In this document: positions 1 to 7,620 of the stretch, piece by piece
Layout: each line of letters starts with the position of its first letter
Position numbering within the stretch: the stretch's first letter is position 1
From: Oceanococcus sp041619315
GTDB taxonomy: Bacteria > Pseudomonadota > Gammaproteobacteria > Nevskiales > Oceanococcaceae
Assembly: GCA_041619315.1 (NCBI GenBank)
Contig: JBFKEC010000073.1
Location: 1-12,854, forward strand
Direction: 5' to 3'
DNA length: 12,854 nucleotides
Position numbers and translations under genes: made by a program
The notes under the pieces: generated by a model
What the model was told of the DNA's origin: nothing
Seen by the model: only the letters and a program-made list of their open reading frames with translations
Databases searched by the model: none

Positions 1-417
1 GCTGATGATTTGCGCGCATGGCGGCCGCTGATCCCAGGCTTCGACGCGCTGCGCCTCGGCGCGGAAGTTGCCCAGCTCCAACACGCGCGCGGCGTGGCGT
101 TGAAAGGCCACTTTCTTGTTGCGACTTTCCAGACTGATCACCTCAACATCGGGCCGGGCCAGCGCGATCAGCAGGCCGGGCAGACCGCCGCCACTACCCA
201 CGTCCATCAACAGTCCCGAATGCACATAAGGCAGCACGCTGAGCGAATCCAGCACATGCTGAACCAGCACCTCGCGCGGGTCGGTAATGGCGGTGAGATT
301 GATGCGCCGGTTCCAGTGCAACAACGCCTCGGCATAACGCAACAATGGATCTGCCAGATTGTCATCCAGCCCCAGCGCGCCCAGCCCTTCGAGCAGAAAC
401 GCCTTTTGCGCCTGCAT
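1..417 (-). CDS. rsmG: 16S rRNA (guanine527-N7)-methyltransferase RsmG, N-terminal part
   Basis: RsmG (GidB) methylates N7 of G527 in 16S rRNA using S-adenosylmethionine, in the cytoplasm. The 139 visible residues carry the family signature around residues 32-47 (LLHWNRRINLTAITDP), followed by QHVLDSLS and the SAM-binding glycine loop MDVGSGGGLPG at 71-81. The acidic residue after the next strand, in SLESRNKK (96-102), fits the cofactor-binding position. Family members are usually about 205-215 residues, so roughly the last third lies beyond base 1; this is a window edge, not a broken gene. The ATG at 417 is the first in-frame start after the upstream stop codon and gives the expected N-terminal length, although no good Shine-Dalgarno sequence precedes it. 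The gene follows the DUF6524 gene by 21 bases and is probably co-transcribed with it. Confidence 0.95.
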   Translation of the reverse strand, partial: MQAQKAFLLEGLGALGLDDNLADPLLRYAEALLHWNRRINLTAITDPREVLVQHVLDSLSVLPYVHSGLLMDVGSGGGLPGLLIALARPDVEVISLESRNKKVAFQRHAARVLELGNFRAEAQRVEAWDQRPPCAQIIS

Positions 418-438
418 CAGCGAGCCAACAGCGTGGCG

Positions 439-858
439 TTACTCATCCACGTCATCAGCATCAATCTGCCCGCTCAAACGGCGCCGCACATGCGACCAGC
501 TAATCCCCACCGCCATGACTGCGGCAATCACGAATATGGCCAGATAGCTGACCACCCGCATTGACTGCATGTTGACCAGGTTGAAATCAATCATCACCCA
601 CACCAGGCAGCCGAACAACGCCAGCGTCAAAAGCATGCCGATAGGGCCGAGTGAGCGCAGCGTGGCGCGGATGTAGATGGTCCAACCCACGGCAAGCAAC
701 ACACCCGCCAGCGCCTTGAGCGCGATCATCTGCGAGACATCCCGCGAGACCCAGTGCACAAAAGACCAGCCCTCGGGGTTATAGGTCAACAGGACCAGCA
801 ACAAGGCAAAGACAAAACGCAGGGCGAAACCACCCCAACCAAATGACGAACTGGCCAT
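439..858 (-). CDS. DUF6524 family four-helix membrane protein
   Basis: This is a small inner-membrane protein of unknown function, 139 residues long. It resembles the proteobacterial DUF6524 family as I remember it: an N-terminal stretch like FALRFVFALLLVLLTYNPEG, a central TIYIRATLRSLGPIGM segment, and a C-terminal SWSHVRRRLSGQID ahead of an acidic tail. Hydrophobic segments at about 10-25, 43-63, 72-92 and 101-119 suggest four helices, and the basic HVRRR motif after the last one suggests a cytoplasmic C terminus. Its ATG lies only two bases after the stop codon of the upstream lipase gene, so the two are very likely translationally coupled, and rsmG follows 21 bases downstream. No catalytic motif is visible. 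The family assignment is from memory, and the function is unknown. Confidence 0.85.
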   Translation of the reverse strand: MASSSFGWGGFALRFVFALLLVLLTYNPEGWSFVHWVSRDVSQMIALKALAGVLLAVGWTIYIRATLRSLGPIGMLLTLALFGCLVWVMIDFNLVNMQSMRVVSYLAIFVIAAVMAVGISWSHVRRRLSGQIDADDVDE

Positions 859-860
859 GC

Positions 861-2354
861 TCAGGCTCGTGTAGACGAAGCCCTTAAACGTACCACACGC
901 TTGCCCTCATCCTGCTCGCGGCGTGTTTCTCCGCGATCCTTCATGCGCTGCAGACAGTCTTCAAAGGTGCGCGATATCACGCTGGAATTGCGGATGCGCT
1001 CAATCTGCGGCCAGGTGCGGCGCTCGCCGGAACGAATGAAATGGCGCATATCCTCTTCATTCGGGCTGGACAGCATGCGCATCAGTTTCTTCGGATGCTG
1101 GCTGGGGAAAATGTTGATATCGCCAGAAAAGCGCTGATTGGTCAGGGCCAACAGCTTTTCCGCCACCCGCCACCAGCCTTCCGGATCCATGCGATGGCGC
1201 GCGGTTTCGACGATGTGCTTGCTGTACACGCCGTAGCTGCTGCGCGCCAGCTCCGAAACCAGCGACATCATGCCGGTGGAATTTCGCACACGGTCGTCTT
1301 TCATGAAGGGCACGACATGCGGATTGGTCTGACTGACGATGTAATGATTGACGTTGTGCAGTCGCGCAATGCGCAGCATCGGTAGATCGCTACGCAAGGT
1401 GCCATCCTGCCAGCGCTTGCTCGGCATGTAGCCGACGATATCGCCATCAAAACTCTTGGCCTGCAACATGACCGGCGGAAACACCCCGGGAATCGCACAG
1501 GACGCCAGCGAGGCCCGATTGATCATCACATTCGGCGCGGTCAGGTAATTGAGCAGGCGACCATGCTGATGCGGCTCGATCGGCGACACGGTGATGCCGA
1601 CTATCCGACGAGTACGTTCGAAAGCCTCTTCGAAGGTGTAATTGCCCATGTTTTGCTGCAGGCAATGCCACAGCTGGCCTTGATCCATCAGCGAGCGATT
1701 GCGCATGGCACTGCGCAGGTCGAACAGTTTGAATGCATCCAGATACAGGCCGCCCGGCTCGAACATCTCGGCCAGTTCGTGATCGGTGCGGGTACCAACG
1801 GCGCCGGCGATAATCGAACCGGCACTGGAGCCGGACAGCACCCGCGGCAGCACGCCCTCGCTCCAGAGCGCCTTGATCACGCCCAGATGAAACATGCCCA
1901 GGGTGGCGCCACCCGACAGCATCAGCCCGGAGCGCCCGAAACTCGAACCCGTGCGCTTGAAAAAACGCACCTTGTCGTCCTGGCTAAAGTCGGGGAAGTC
2001 GGTGTCGCACAGGAAATTCAGACAGATCGCGACTTCGTGCAGATATTCCTCGATCAGCAGTTTGGTGCCGACCCGGCAATAGGTGTAAAGCTTGGGGTTG
2101 GCGATACCGCCAAGATTGCCGTGCAAACCCTCGTGCAGGGCATACACCAGCTCGCTGACCCGCTGCTCTTCGCGCAGCTGGCGCAACTCGTTAAGCCGCG
2201 CCCGAATCAGGCGGAAATCGTAATCGCGCGATGCATCATCAGCGCGCCATTCCGCTTTACCCTCAAGTTCATCCAGCTCCAGCGCGGCCTCCCGCCAGCT
2301 GCGGTAGTCCTGAGCGTTATCAAGATCACGCTGTAATCGTTTGCCCTTGCGCAT
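861..2354 (-). CDS. Patatin-like phospholipase/lipase with N-terminal DUF3336 domain
   Basis: This is a predicted serine acyl hydrolase acting on membrane lipids or acylglycerols, 497 residues. Residues from about 15 to 120 match the DUF3336 region that precedes the patatin domain in yeast Tgl3/4/5 and plant SDP1 triacylglycerol lipases and in many proteobacterial homologues (WREAALELDELEG, then YALHEGLHGNLGGI). The patatin core starts at about 142: the oxyanion glycine loop SGGATLGM is at 147-154, the nucleophile elbow GSSAG at 175-179 with Ser177, and the second dyad residue is Asp317 in WQDGTLRSDLP. All catalytic elements are intact. No signal peptide is seen, so it should be cytoplasmic or peripherally membrane-bound. 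It ends two bases before the DUF6524 gene and starts 75 bases after the transglycosylase gene; that gap shows no clear promoter or terminator. Whether the substrate is phospholipid or triacylglycerol cannot be told from the sequence. Confidence 0.92.
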   Translation of the reverse strand: MRKGKRLQRDLDNAQDYRSWREAALELDELEGKAEWRADDASRDYDFRLIRARLNELRQLREEQRVSELVYALHEGLHGNLGGIANPKLYTYCRVGTKLLIEEYLHEVAICLNFLCDTDFPDFSQDDKVRFFKRTGSSFGRSGLMLSGGATLGMFHLGVIKALWSEGVLPRVLSGSSAGSIIAGAVGTRTDHELAEMFEPGGLYLDAFKLFDLRSAMRNRSLMDQGQLWHCLQQNMGNYTFEEAFERTRRIVGITVSPIEPHQHGRLLNYLTAPNVMINRASLASCAIPGVFPPVMLQAKSFDGDIVGYMPSKRWQDGTLRSDLPMLRIARLHNVNHYIVSQTNPHVVPFMKDDRVRNSTGMMSLVSELARSSYGVYSKHIVETARHRMDPEGWWRVAEKLLALTNQRFSGDINIFPSQHPKKLMRMLSSPNEEDMRHFIRSGERRTWPQIERIRNSSVISRTFEDCLQRMKDRGETRREQDEGKRVVRLRASSTRA

Positions 2355-2429
2355 GCACCGTCCGTTTATGTTGCAGTGCGCAAAACTAACACGCCTGAGG
2401 CCGCCGGCAAAGCGTCTTGGGCCGCCTGA

Positions 2430-4112
2430 TCAGCCGCCAGGAACCTTGAGTTTCTGGCCCGCGCGGATGCGATTGATGTCATCCAGGTTGTTGGCGGATG
2501 CAATGGCGCTGACAGAAACGCCATATTCCCGGGCAATGGTTTCCACCGTCTGGCCCGAGCGAATGGTATGCCAGGCTATGGCCGGACGCCCCGTGGCCGG
2601 GACCTGCAGGCGCACACCGGCGCGCAGGTATTCAGGCCGGTCTATGTCATTGACGGCCTGCAACTGGCGCGCAGAAGTGCCATAGCGACGGGCAATCCCG
2701 ATCAGCGTCTCGCCGCTGCGTACGCGGTGAATGATCGGGCGCTGACCGTTCGGCGGAATCTTCAGCGTCTGCCCGATGCGAATGAAATGACTGCTACTCA
2801 GCCCGTTGGCCTGGCGTATCGCGCGCACCGAAGTCCCGTACTGGCGAGCCAGGCCACTGAGGGTCTGGCCCGAACGTACGCGATGATTGCGGTAGTACAC
2901 GAACTGGCGGCTGAACAGCTCAGAGTCATCCAAGCGCGCATAGGCCGAGCGGAACTGCTGGCCGTGGCCTGCCGGCAGACGAATGCGCCTTTTCGGCGGG
3001 ACCAGCAACTCACCGCGCTGCACCGCGGTGGAAAAGCTCGGATTGAGTTCAAGAAAGCGCTCGGAATCCTGCCGGGCCAGACGCCGCAGGGTATCGAAGC
3101 GCACATAGTGTTCGGTGGTCACTTCCTCGAAGTGATTCGGTGCATCGCGCCGCAGCGGGCCGAAATACTTCAGCGCATTGGATTCCACCTCCAGCGCAGC
3201 CAGAAATTCGGCGTAGAAATTCTTGGCGGCAAAACCCCAGCGCGGATGATCGTAGCGTTCAATCAGATCAACCAGCGACTGCCCGCCGACTTCGTCCAGC
3301 GCACGGGCCAGGCCATAGCGGCCGAAATTGTAGGCGGTCACCGCCAGCGGCCAGTCCTGCAGCAGGGTGTAGTCGTCGCTCAGGTGCTGCGCGGCGCCTT
3401 CGGTGGATAGCCACGGGTCGCGCCGATCATCGCCAACTTCGTCATAACTCATGTAGCGCTTGGCCGTACCCGGCATGAATTGCCACATACCCGCAGCGCC
3501 GCTTTTGGAATAAGCGCGGGTGTTGAAGCTCGATTCAACCAGAGGCAGACGTGTCAGCTCGACCGGCAAGCCGGCATCGGCAAAGACTTTTTCCATATAG
3601 GGCAGATAGCGCCCCGAACGCATAATGGCGGCTTCGGTTTTTTCGCGCAGGCCCGCCTGTCCACGCAAATCCTCGGCAATGCCACGCAGACTGTCAGGCT
3701 TGAGCAGGCCATGAACCTTGAGCGTGTTGCGGATTGAGCGTTGCTCATCATTCAGCCCGGCAGCCGAGGGATCATCGGCCAGACGCAGCATCAGAGCGCG
3801 CAGCGCATCTTTTTCCTGCTCCTCGATGCGATGCTTGTGCATGCGCAACTCGGTTTCATCGAGCAAATCCACCACATCGGTGAAATCGAGAACCTTGTAG
3901 ACCACCGACACGTTCTTGCGGTCATGAAGAATGATCTGGTGTTGCGAATATTCCCCGAACACGCTGCGCCAGAAGGCGATCTTGTGCTCCAGCTCGGGTG
4001 GCCGCGGAAACACATCCACCGCCGCGGCGGCCTGCAGCGCGGCAAGACTCAGCAACACCCCGCATAAAATCCGGGCGAAATGCAGAAACTGTCGATACTG
4101 GGGCTTGAACAT
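2430..4112 (-). CDS. Exported lytic murein transglycosylase, MltD-like, SLT domain plus three LysM repeats
   Basis: This enzyme is predicted to cleave the MurNAc-GlcNAc bond of peptidoglycan in the periplasm, forming 1,6-anhydro ends. From the ATG at 4112 it has 560 residues. Residues 1-31 form a type I signal peptide ending LQAAAA before VD. A conserved N-terminal region (about 40-165) leads into the SLT/GH23 domain (about 168-320) with the catalytic Glu193 in LPLVESSFN, then SGAAGMWQFMPGTAKRY and TAYNFGRYG. Three LysM repeats bind glycan at about 407-453, 460-504 and 513-557. It resembles MltD in layout but has no lipobox (the only early Cys is in RILCG), so it is probably soluble or signal-processed rather than a lipoprotein. 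A start 20 codons further upstream is open, but those codons lie across the terminator hairpin; the start at 4112 opens directly into a signal peptide. No strong ribosome binding site precedes it. Confidence 0.92.
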   Translation of the reverse strand: MFKPQYRQFLHFARILCGVLLSLAALQAAAAVDVFPRPPELEHKIAFWRSVFGEYSQHQIILHDRKNVSVVYKVLDFTDVVDLLDETELRMHKHRIEEQEKDALRALMLRLADDPSAAGLNDEQRSIRNTLKVHGLLKPDSLRGIAEDLRGQAGLREKTEAAIMRSGRYLPYMEKVFADAGLPVELTRLPLVESSFNTRAYSKSGAAGMWQFMPGTAKRYMSYDEVGDDRRDPWLSTEGAAQHLSDDYTLLQDWPLAVTAYNFGRYGLARALDEVGGQSLVDLIERYDHPRWGFAAKNFYAEFLAALEVESNALKYFGPLRRDAPNHFEEVTTEHYVRFDTLRRLARQDSERFLELNPSFSTAVQRGELLVPPKRRIRLPAGHGQQFRSAYARLDDSELFSRQFVYYRNHRVRSGQTLSGLARQYGTSVRAIRQANGLSSSHFIRIGQTLKIPPNGQRPIIHRVRSGETLIGIARRYGTSARQLQAVNDIDRPEYLRAGVRLQVPATGRPAIAWHTIRSGQTVETIAREYGVSVSAIASANNLDDINRIRAGQKLKVPGG

Positions 4113-4127
4113 GACTGACAATTTAAC

Positions 4128-4164
4128 AAAAAAGCCCGGCAAAACCGAAGTCTTGCCGGGCTTT
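4128..4164 (-). terminator. Strong intrinsic terminator of the propeller gene
   Basis: A perfect 12-bp inverted repeat (AAAGCCCGGCAA at 4131-4142 pairing with TTGCCGGGCTTT at 4153-4164) encloses a 10-base loop. On the minus strand the stem is followed by six T residues (4133-4128), the pattern of a Rho-independent terminator for the gene ending at 4182. The A-run on the other flank is short, so it works mainly in the minus direction. It ends only 15 bases before the transglycosylase start codon. Confidence 0.9.
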
Positions 4165-4181
4165 GTTAACAAATAACCTGA

Positions 4182-7100
4182 TCAGGCGATACGACGTCGC
4201 CGCACCAGCCCGACAAGAGCCATCAGGATCAATCCATAGCCCAGTGCTCCACCACGTGGTGCCTGCTCGCTGTCACGGTCCTCGTCTTCATCGCTGACCT
4301 CGTCATCGATGATCTCATCGTCTGCGACGCTGTCACCGAACTGATACAGCTTGACGCCGCGTCCGAAGGTCCCGGCGAACAGCTTGCTGCTGTCACCTGG
4401 CTGCAGCACCAGCTGATTGACCGGCACGTTTTCCAGGTCGCCCAACGGAGCCCATTCACTGCCTTCCAGATCGCTGGAGATGAACACCCCGATGTCGGTA
4501 CCAACAATCAGCTGTTCACCACGTTTGACGATCGCGGTGACATTGGTGTCCGGCAGGTTGCCCGAGATATCGCGGAAGTTTTCACCCGCATCATCGGAGC
4601 GGAACACATGGCCTTCACCGACATTCGCGTTCTCGTCCAGATAACCACCCGGCGCGAGCCAGCGTGCGGTGGAATATCCACCGAGCGTGACAAACACGGT
4701 TTCCGGCTGGGCCGCATCCATCTCAACACCATAGATGAAGCGATTGGGCAGACCATTCACGCTAGCCTGATGCCAACCATCCGAGGTGCCCGCAGCCGGC
4801 GGCACATCGCCGCCCACGTTGGTCGCCAGGCCACGCTGGAACTGGACGCCCGGGCCACCCACAACACAGGGGCCACACCAACCGGTGTAGATGTTGTCAC
4901 CTTCCACGTCGAGCGGACGATGGCGGGCCTGATGGACGCTGCCACTAACCTCATCCACGCCCAGATCAAATACCTCGACCCATTCCGCATCGGTCGAGGC
5001 ATTGAGGGTTTCAGCCACCTTGGAGCCGACCGCAACCAGATGATCGGCATTGCGCGGGTCCATCATGAACGGCGACAGGAAGTGAGCACTACCAACTTCG
5101 GCATCCGGCGCAATAAGCGCATGACCACGCCCACCATCGGTGGTCCGATTGATCGACAGCCCCGGGGTCTGCACGTACGCCACGTTGGAGTTGTCCGGAT
5201 CCACAGCGGTCCACATGCCGTCACCCACATAGGTGCGGATCTGACGACCGGTGCCCGGCTCGATCTTGCCCGAGGCATTGTCCTGCAAACCGTAGAACAC
5301 GGTGCCGTCCTTGGCCGCGGCGATGCCGTAGTTCATCAAAGTGTAGAAACCTTGATTGGCACCATCGCCCCATTTGTTGTTGGCAAAGTCATCGGTGATC
5401 GGGTTGCTGCTGTACTGCTTGTACACACCGCCATCACCACCGGCGAACAGCCACACCCCGCCGCGCTGCGGATCAGGGATGAAGATACCGTCGTGCTGGT
5501 CCGGGTGGGTGGTGGTGCCATTGATCACGCCATCATAGGTCGGGCACACCGGCACGGCCGGGCCGATCTGACCGACCAGGAACAAGCAGGTCTCGCCAGC
5601 GAAGTACGAACCGAATACCTCCCAGTCAAACGCCGGCAGTTGCTCAGCCACACCAACAACAGGCAACAGTGACAGGCCCAACTGCTGAATCGCCGCGTCC
5701 AAGCCGATGTCGGCGGTCAACTCAGCCAGAGTCTCCTGAAGAATCGGTGCCGGCGGCAGGCCGGACAATGTGTTTTTCCAGATTTCTTCCATGCCGAAGG
5801 CCACACGGGTTGGCGCATGCAACACCGGGTCGGCCAGGGTTGGGTCTGGCTGAATCCACAGGTCATACCAAGCCTGAACACCCGCCCCCACACCCAACGG
5901 AACGGTGGCGACCAGCGACGAACCGCTCAGGGCATTGGCATAGGTCAGATTGATGTCATCCGCCAGGCGCACCCAGTTGGTGCCAAAATCCTGCGACACG
6001 TAAATGCCATTGATTGAAGTCGGACTCAGGCCACCGGTGACGGTTTCACAAATAAACCGGGGGTCGCCATCCGGCAACTGGGAACAATCCAGCGGAATTT
6101 CCGGCAGTCCCTGATCCAGCGGCAGGTCGAGCAACGGCAGCCCGCCATTGAGCAGCACGGCATCTTGCACGATAGCGTAAACCACGTTGTGATCCTGCTC
6201 CGGCCCAATCGCCGCACCAAGCTCGATACGACCGATGCGCTCTTGCGGGGCAAAACCAATTGGCGGGATGCCACCTAGCGCAGGGATTGCCGGGGAATCA
6301 ACGCGTTCAAAGGTACCCGGCTTGCCGTTGGGCGAACGGTACAAGCCATTGCCCGGCGACTGCGGCGTGCCATCGGCATACGGTGCGTTGCCACCGCGGA
6401 AACCCACGGCGGCCAGCACGGCGCAACCGTCAATCTCGCAGGTCACGGCGTCAAGAAGCAGATTGTCCAGCCCCAGTGCCAGGACCCCGCCCGGCTCCTG
6501 CACGACCACGTCAGAAACCACGTTGGCGAGCTGACACGGACCGGAGTCATCAACCACGCCGGCGCAGTCTTCAGACACCGGCAGGCCCACATTCACGAAG
6601 GTTTCGCCGGCATCTTCCGAACGGAACAGACCCTTGTGGGTCGCCGCGTAAACAATACTCGGATTGGACTGATCAACCGCAACGGTCGAAGCGCCCGCCG
6701 CATCCGGCACGCCCTCGGCCTGATGCCAGGTCAGACCCAGATCATCCGTCCAGTACGCGCCCATTCCGACATAGGTGTTACCACCCTGCACATGCTCGCC
6801 GGTCAGCGCAATCAAACGCCCGCCCTGAGCCGGGGTCCAGGCAATCGCCGAAGCAATAGTAATCGGCATGTTCTTGCCAATATCGATCCACTGATCAGCC
6901 AGCGTGCCGACATCACCATCAACCGCTTCGGTCATCCACACACCGCCGGTGCCGACCGCAGCAAACAGTCGCTGGTTAGCTTCGTCATAGGCGAAGTCAT
7001 CAACACGACCAGCCACCGAAGGAATGCCGTCACGCGAACCATCAACATATTCGGCAATGGAAATCTGCGGCCCCTGACCATAGTTTTCCCAAATGCCATC

Positions 7101-7502
7101 AGCATTGGCGACATCCGCCTTGGAAGACTGCATTGCGGCCTTGTGCTCCACTGCAGCGCGCATGGCGCCCTGTGGAATCACGCCCAGCGGCGCGGCAGCG
7201 GCATCATCAACCACCTGCCCCCATTGACCGATTTCGGCCATGGATTCGGGAATACGGTTGTAGGCACAGGCCTGCTCACCGTAGGTTGCACGAATCTTGT
7301 CGGCAAAGTCATCGCTCAATGCCGGACTGAATTCTCGGGCATAGGCGACTGGATCAGTCATGCTGTAGCCAGGCGGGCATGTTTCAGCCACATCCATTGT
7401 GGAGCGGGTGTGCGGCTGACTTGCAAAATACGCCAGCGCCCCCCCGCCAATCAGCATCCCTGCTACGACGACACCAGGTCGCCGGGTCAACATCTGAAAC
7501 AT
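4182..7502 (-). CDS. Large exported Asp-box beta-propeller protein with GlyGly-CTERM-like sorting tail
   Basis: This is an exported protein of 1,106 residues and unknown function. An N-terminal signal or anchor segment (about 8-28, after two Arg) is followed by many beta-propeller blades. Asp-box motifs of the form S-x-D-x-G-x-T/N-W/F occur at about 250-261 (WTDDLGLTW), 293-304 (RSEDAGETF), 501-512 (VSQDFGTNW), 966-979 (RSDDAGENF) and 1007-1020 (SSDLEGSEW). The segment at 663-695 (THPDQHDGIFIPD ... AGGDGGVYK) matches a motif common in GH74/sortilin-like double propellers. Residues about 1061-1080 are an acidic linker, then Gly-Gly (1084-1085), a hydrophobic helix and RRRR (1101-1104), as in GlyGly-CTERM proteins cut by rhombosortase. 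The ATG at 7502 is chosen because GGGGG sits seven bases upstream; an ATG at 7523 is possible but lacks a ribosome site. Hydrolase activity is not established: no catalytic residues can be assigned, and the protein could bind rather than cleave its ligand. Confidence 0.85.
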   Translation of the reverse strand: MFQMLTRRPGVVVAGMLIGGGALAYFASQPHTRSTMDVAETCPPGYSMTDPVAYAREFSPALSDDFADKIRATYGEQACAYNRIPESMAEIGQWGQVVDDAAAAPLGVIPQGAMRAAVEHKAAMQSSKADVANADGIWENYGQGPQISIAEYVDGSRDGIPSVAGRVDDFAYDEANQRLFAAVGTGGVWMTEAVDGDVGTLADQWIDIGKNMPITIASAIAWTPAQGGRLIALTGEHVQGGNTYVGMGAYWTDDLGLTWHQAEGVPDAAGASTVAVDQSNPSIVYAATHKGLFRSEDAGETFVNVGLPVSEDCAGVVDDSGPCQLANVVSDVVVQEPGGVLALGLDNLLLDAVTCEIDGCAVLAAVGFRGGNAPYADGTPQSPGNGLYRSPNGKPGTFERVDSPAIPALGGIPPIGFAPQERIGRIELGAAIGPEQDHNVVYAIVQDAVLLNGGLPLLDLPLDQGLPEIPLDCSQLPDGDPRFICETVTGGLSPTSINGIYVSQDFGTNWVRLADDINLTYANALSGSSLVATVPLGVGAGVQAWYDLWIQPDPTLADPVLHAPTRVAFGMEEIWKNTLSGLPPAPILQETLAELTADIGLDAAIQQLGLSLLPVVGVAEQLPAFDWEVFGSYFAGETCLFLVGQIGPAVPVCPTYDGVINGTTTHPDQHDGIFIPDPQRGGVWLFAGGDGGVYKQYSSNPITDDFANNKWGDGANQGFYTLMNYGIAAAKDGTVFYGLQDNASGKIEPGTGRQIRTYVGDGMWTAVDPDNSNVAYVQTPGLSINRTTDGGRGHALIAPDAEVGSAHFLSPFMMDPRNADHLVAVGSKVAETLNASTDAEWVEVFDLGVDEVSGSVHQARHRPLDVEGDNIYTGWCGPCVVGGPGVQFQRGLATNVGGDVPPAAGTSDGWHQASVNGLPNRFIYGVEMDAAQPETVFVTLGGYSTARWLAPGGYLDENANVGEGHVFRSDDAGENFRDISGNLPDTNVTAIVKRGEQLIVGTDIGVFISSDLEGSEWAPLGDLENVPVNQLVLQPGDSSKLFAGTFGRGVKLYQFGDSVADDEIIDDEVSDEDEDRDSEQAPRGGALGYGLILMALVGLVRRRRIA

Positions 7503-7509
7503 TATTGAA

Positions 7510-7514
7510 CCCCC
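7510..7514 (-). promoter_or_regulatory. Ribosome binding site of the propeller gene
   Basis: GGGGG on the minus strand lies seven bases before the ATG at 7502. It decides the start in favour of 7502 over the in-frame ATG at 7523, which has only GAGCCCTCGTTTAC in front of it. Confidence 0.55.
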
Positions 7515-7574
7515 AAAGTTCATGTAAACGAGGGCTCGCGGACTTGGTGTGCGCAAGCCAACGACGGAGTATAT

Positions 7575-7604
7575 CGCGTTATACACCAGTGCATATATAA
7601 CGCG
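7575..7604. promoter_or_regulatory. Operator-like inverted repeat upstream of the propeller gene
   Basis: Two perfect 9-bp arms, CGCGTTATA at 7575-7583 and TATAACGCG at 7596-7604, flank a 12-base spacer. The repeat lies about 75 bases upstream of the propeller start codon and has no T-run, so it does not look like a terminator. Its size suits a site for a dimeric repressor or activator. No regulator gene is in the window, so which protein binds it is unknown. Confidence 0.5.
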
Positions 7605-7620
7605 CTGAACCCCCAAGCAA
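7592..7620 (-). promoter_or_regulatory. Possible sigma-70 promoter of the propeller gene
   Basis: On the minus strand TTGCTT (7620-7615) and TATATG (7597-7592) are separated by 17 bases. The -10 element would overlap one arm of the inverted repeat at 7575-7604, so a protein bound there could block transcription. Both boxes are imperfect; this is a guess from spacing and position. Confidence 0.3.

Larger units (their letters stand above)
7506..7616. repeat. Direct repeat of an 11-mer, copies 100 bp apart
   Basis: TGAACCCCCAA occurs at 7506-7516 and again at 7606-7616 (minus strand TTGGGGGTTCA). One copy contains the ribosome binding site of the propeller gene, the other lies at its putative -35 region. 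Only the 11-mer is shared; the flanks differ. It may be chance or a binding site pair. Confidence 0.45.

Noticed and set aside
2355..2429. Search for a terminator or promoter between the transglycosylase and lipase genes
   Set aside because: The GGCGGCC copies there are direct, not inverted, repeats; there is no stem with a T-run and no paired -35/-10 boxes.
4050..4085. Possible lipobox cysteine in the transglycosylase leader (RILCG)
   Set aside because: The Cys is early in the hydrophobic core and the preceding residue is Leu, not Gly, Ala or Ser. A signal peptidase I site follows later.
4113..4172. Twenty extra N-terminal codons for the transglycosylase
   Set aside because: They translate the terminator hairpin, and the later ATG opens directly into a signal peptide.
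4608..5672. Long plus-strand open frame opposite the propeller gene
   Set aside because: It is fully antisense to a well-supported gene with Asp-box motifs, has no recognisable domain, and long antisense frames are common in GC-rich coding DNA.
6636..7508. Second long plus-strand open frame opposite the propeller gene
   Set aside because: Same reason: antisense shadow without domains or ribosome site.
7503..7616. N-terminal extension of the propeller protein from a TTG at 7616
   Set aside because: It covers the inverted repeat and probable promoter, and would put a long non-signal segment in front of the export signal.
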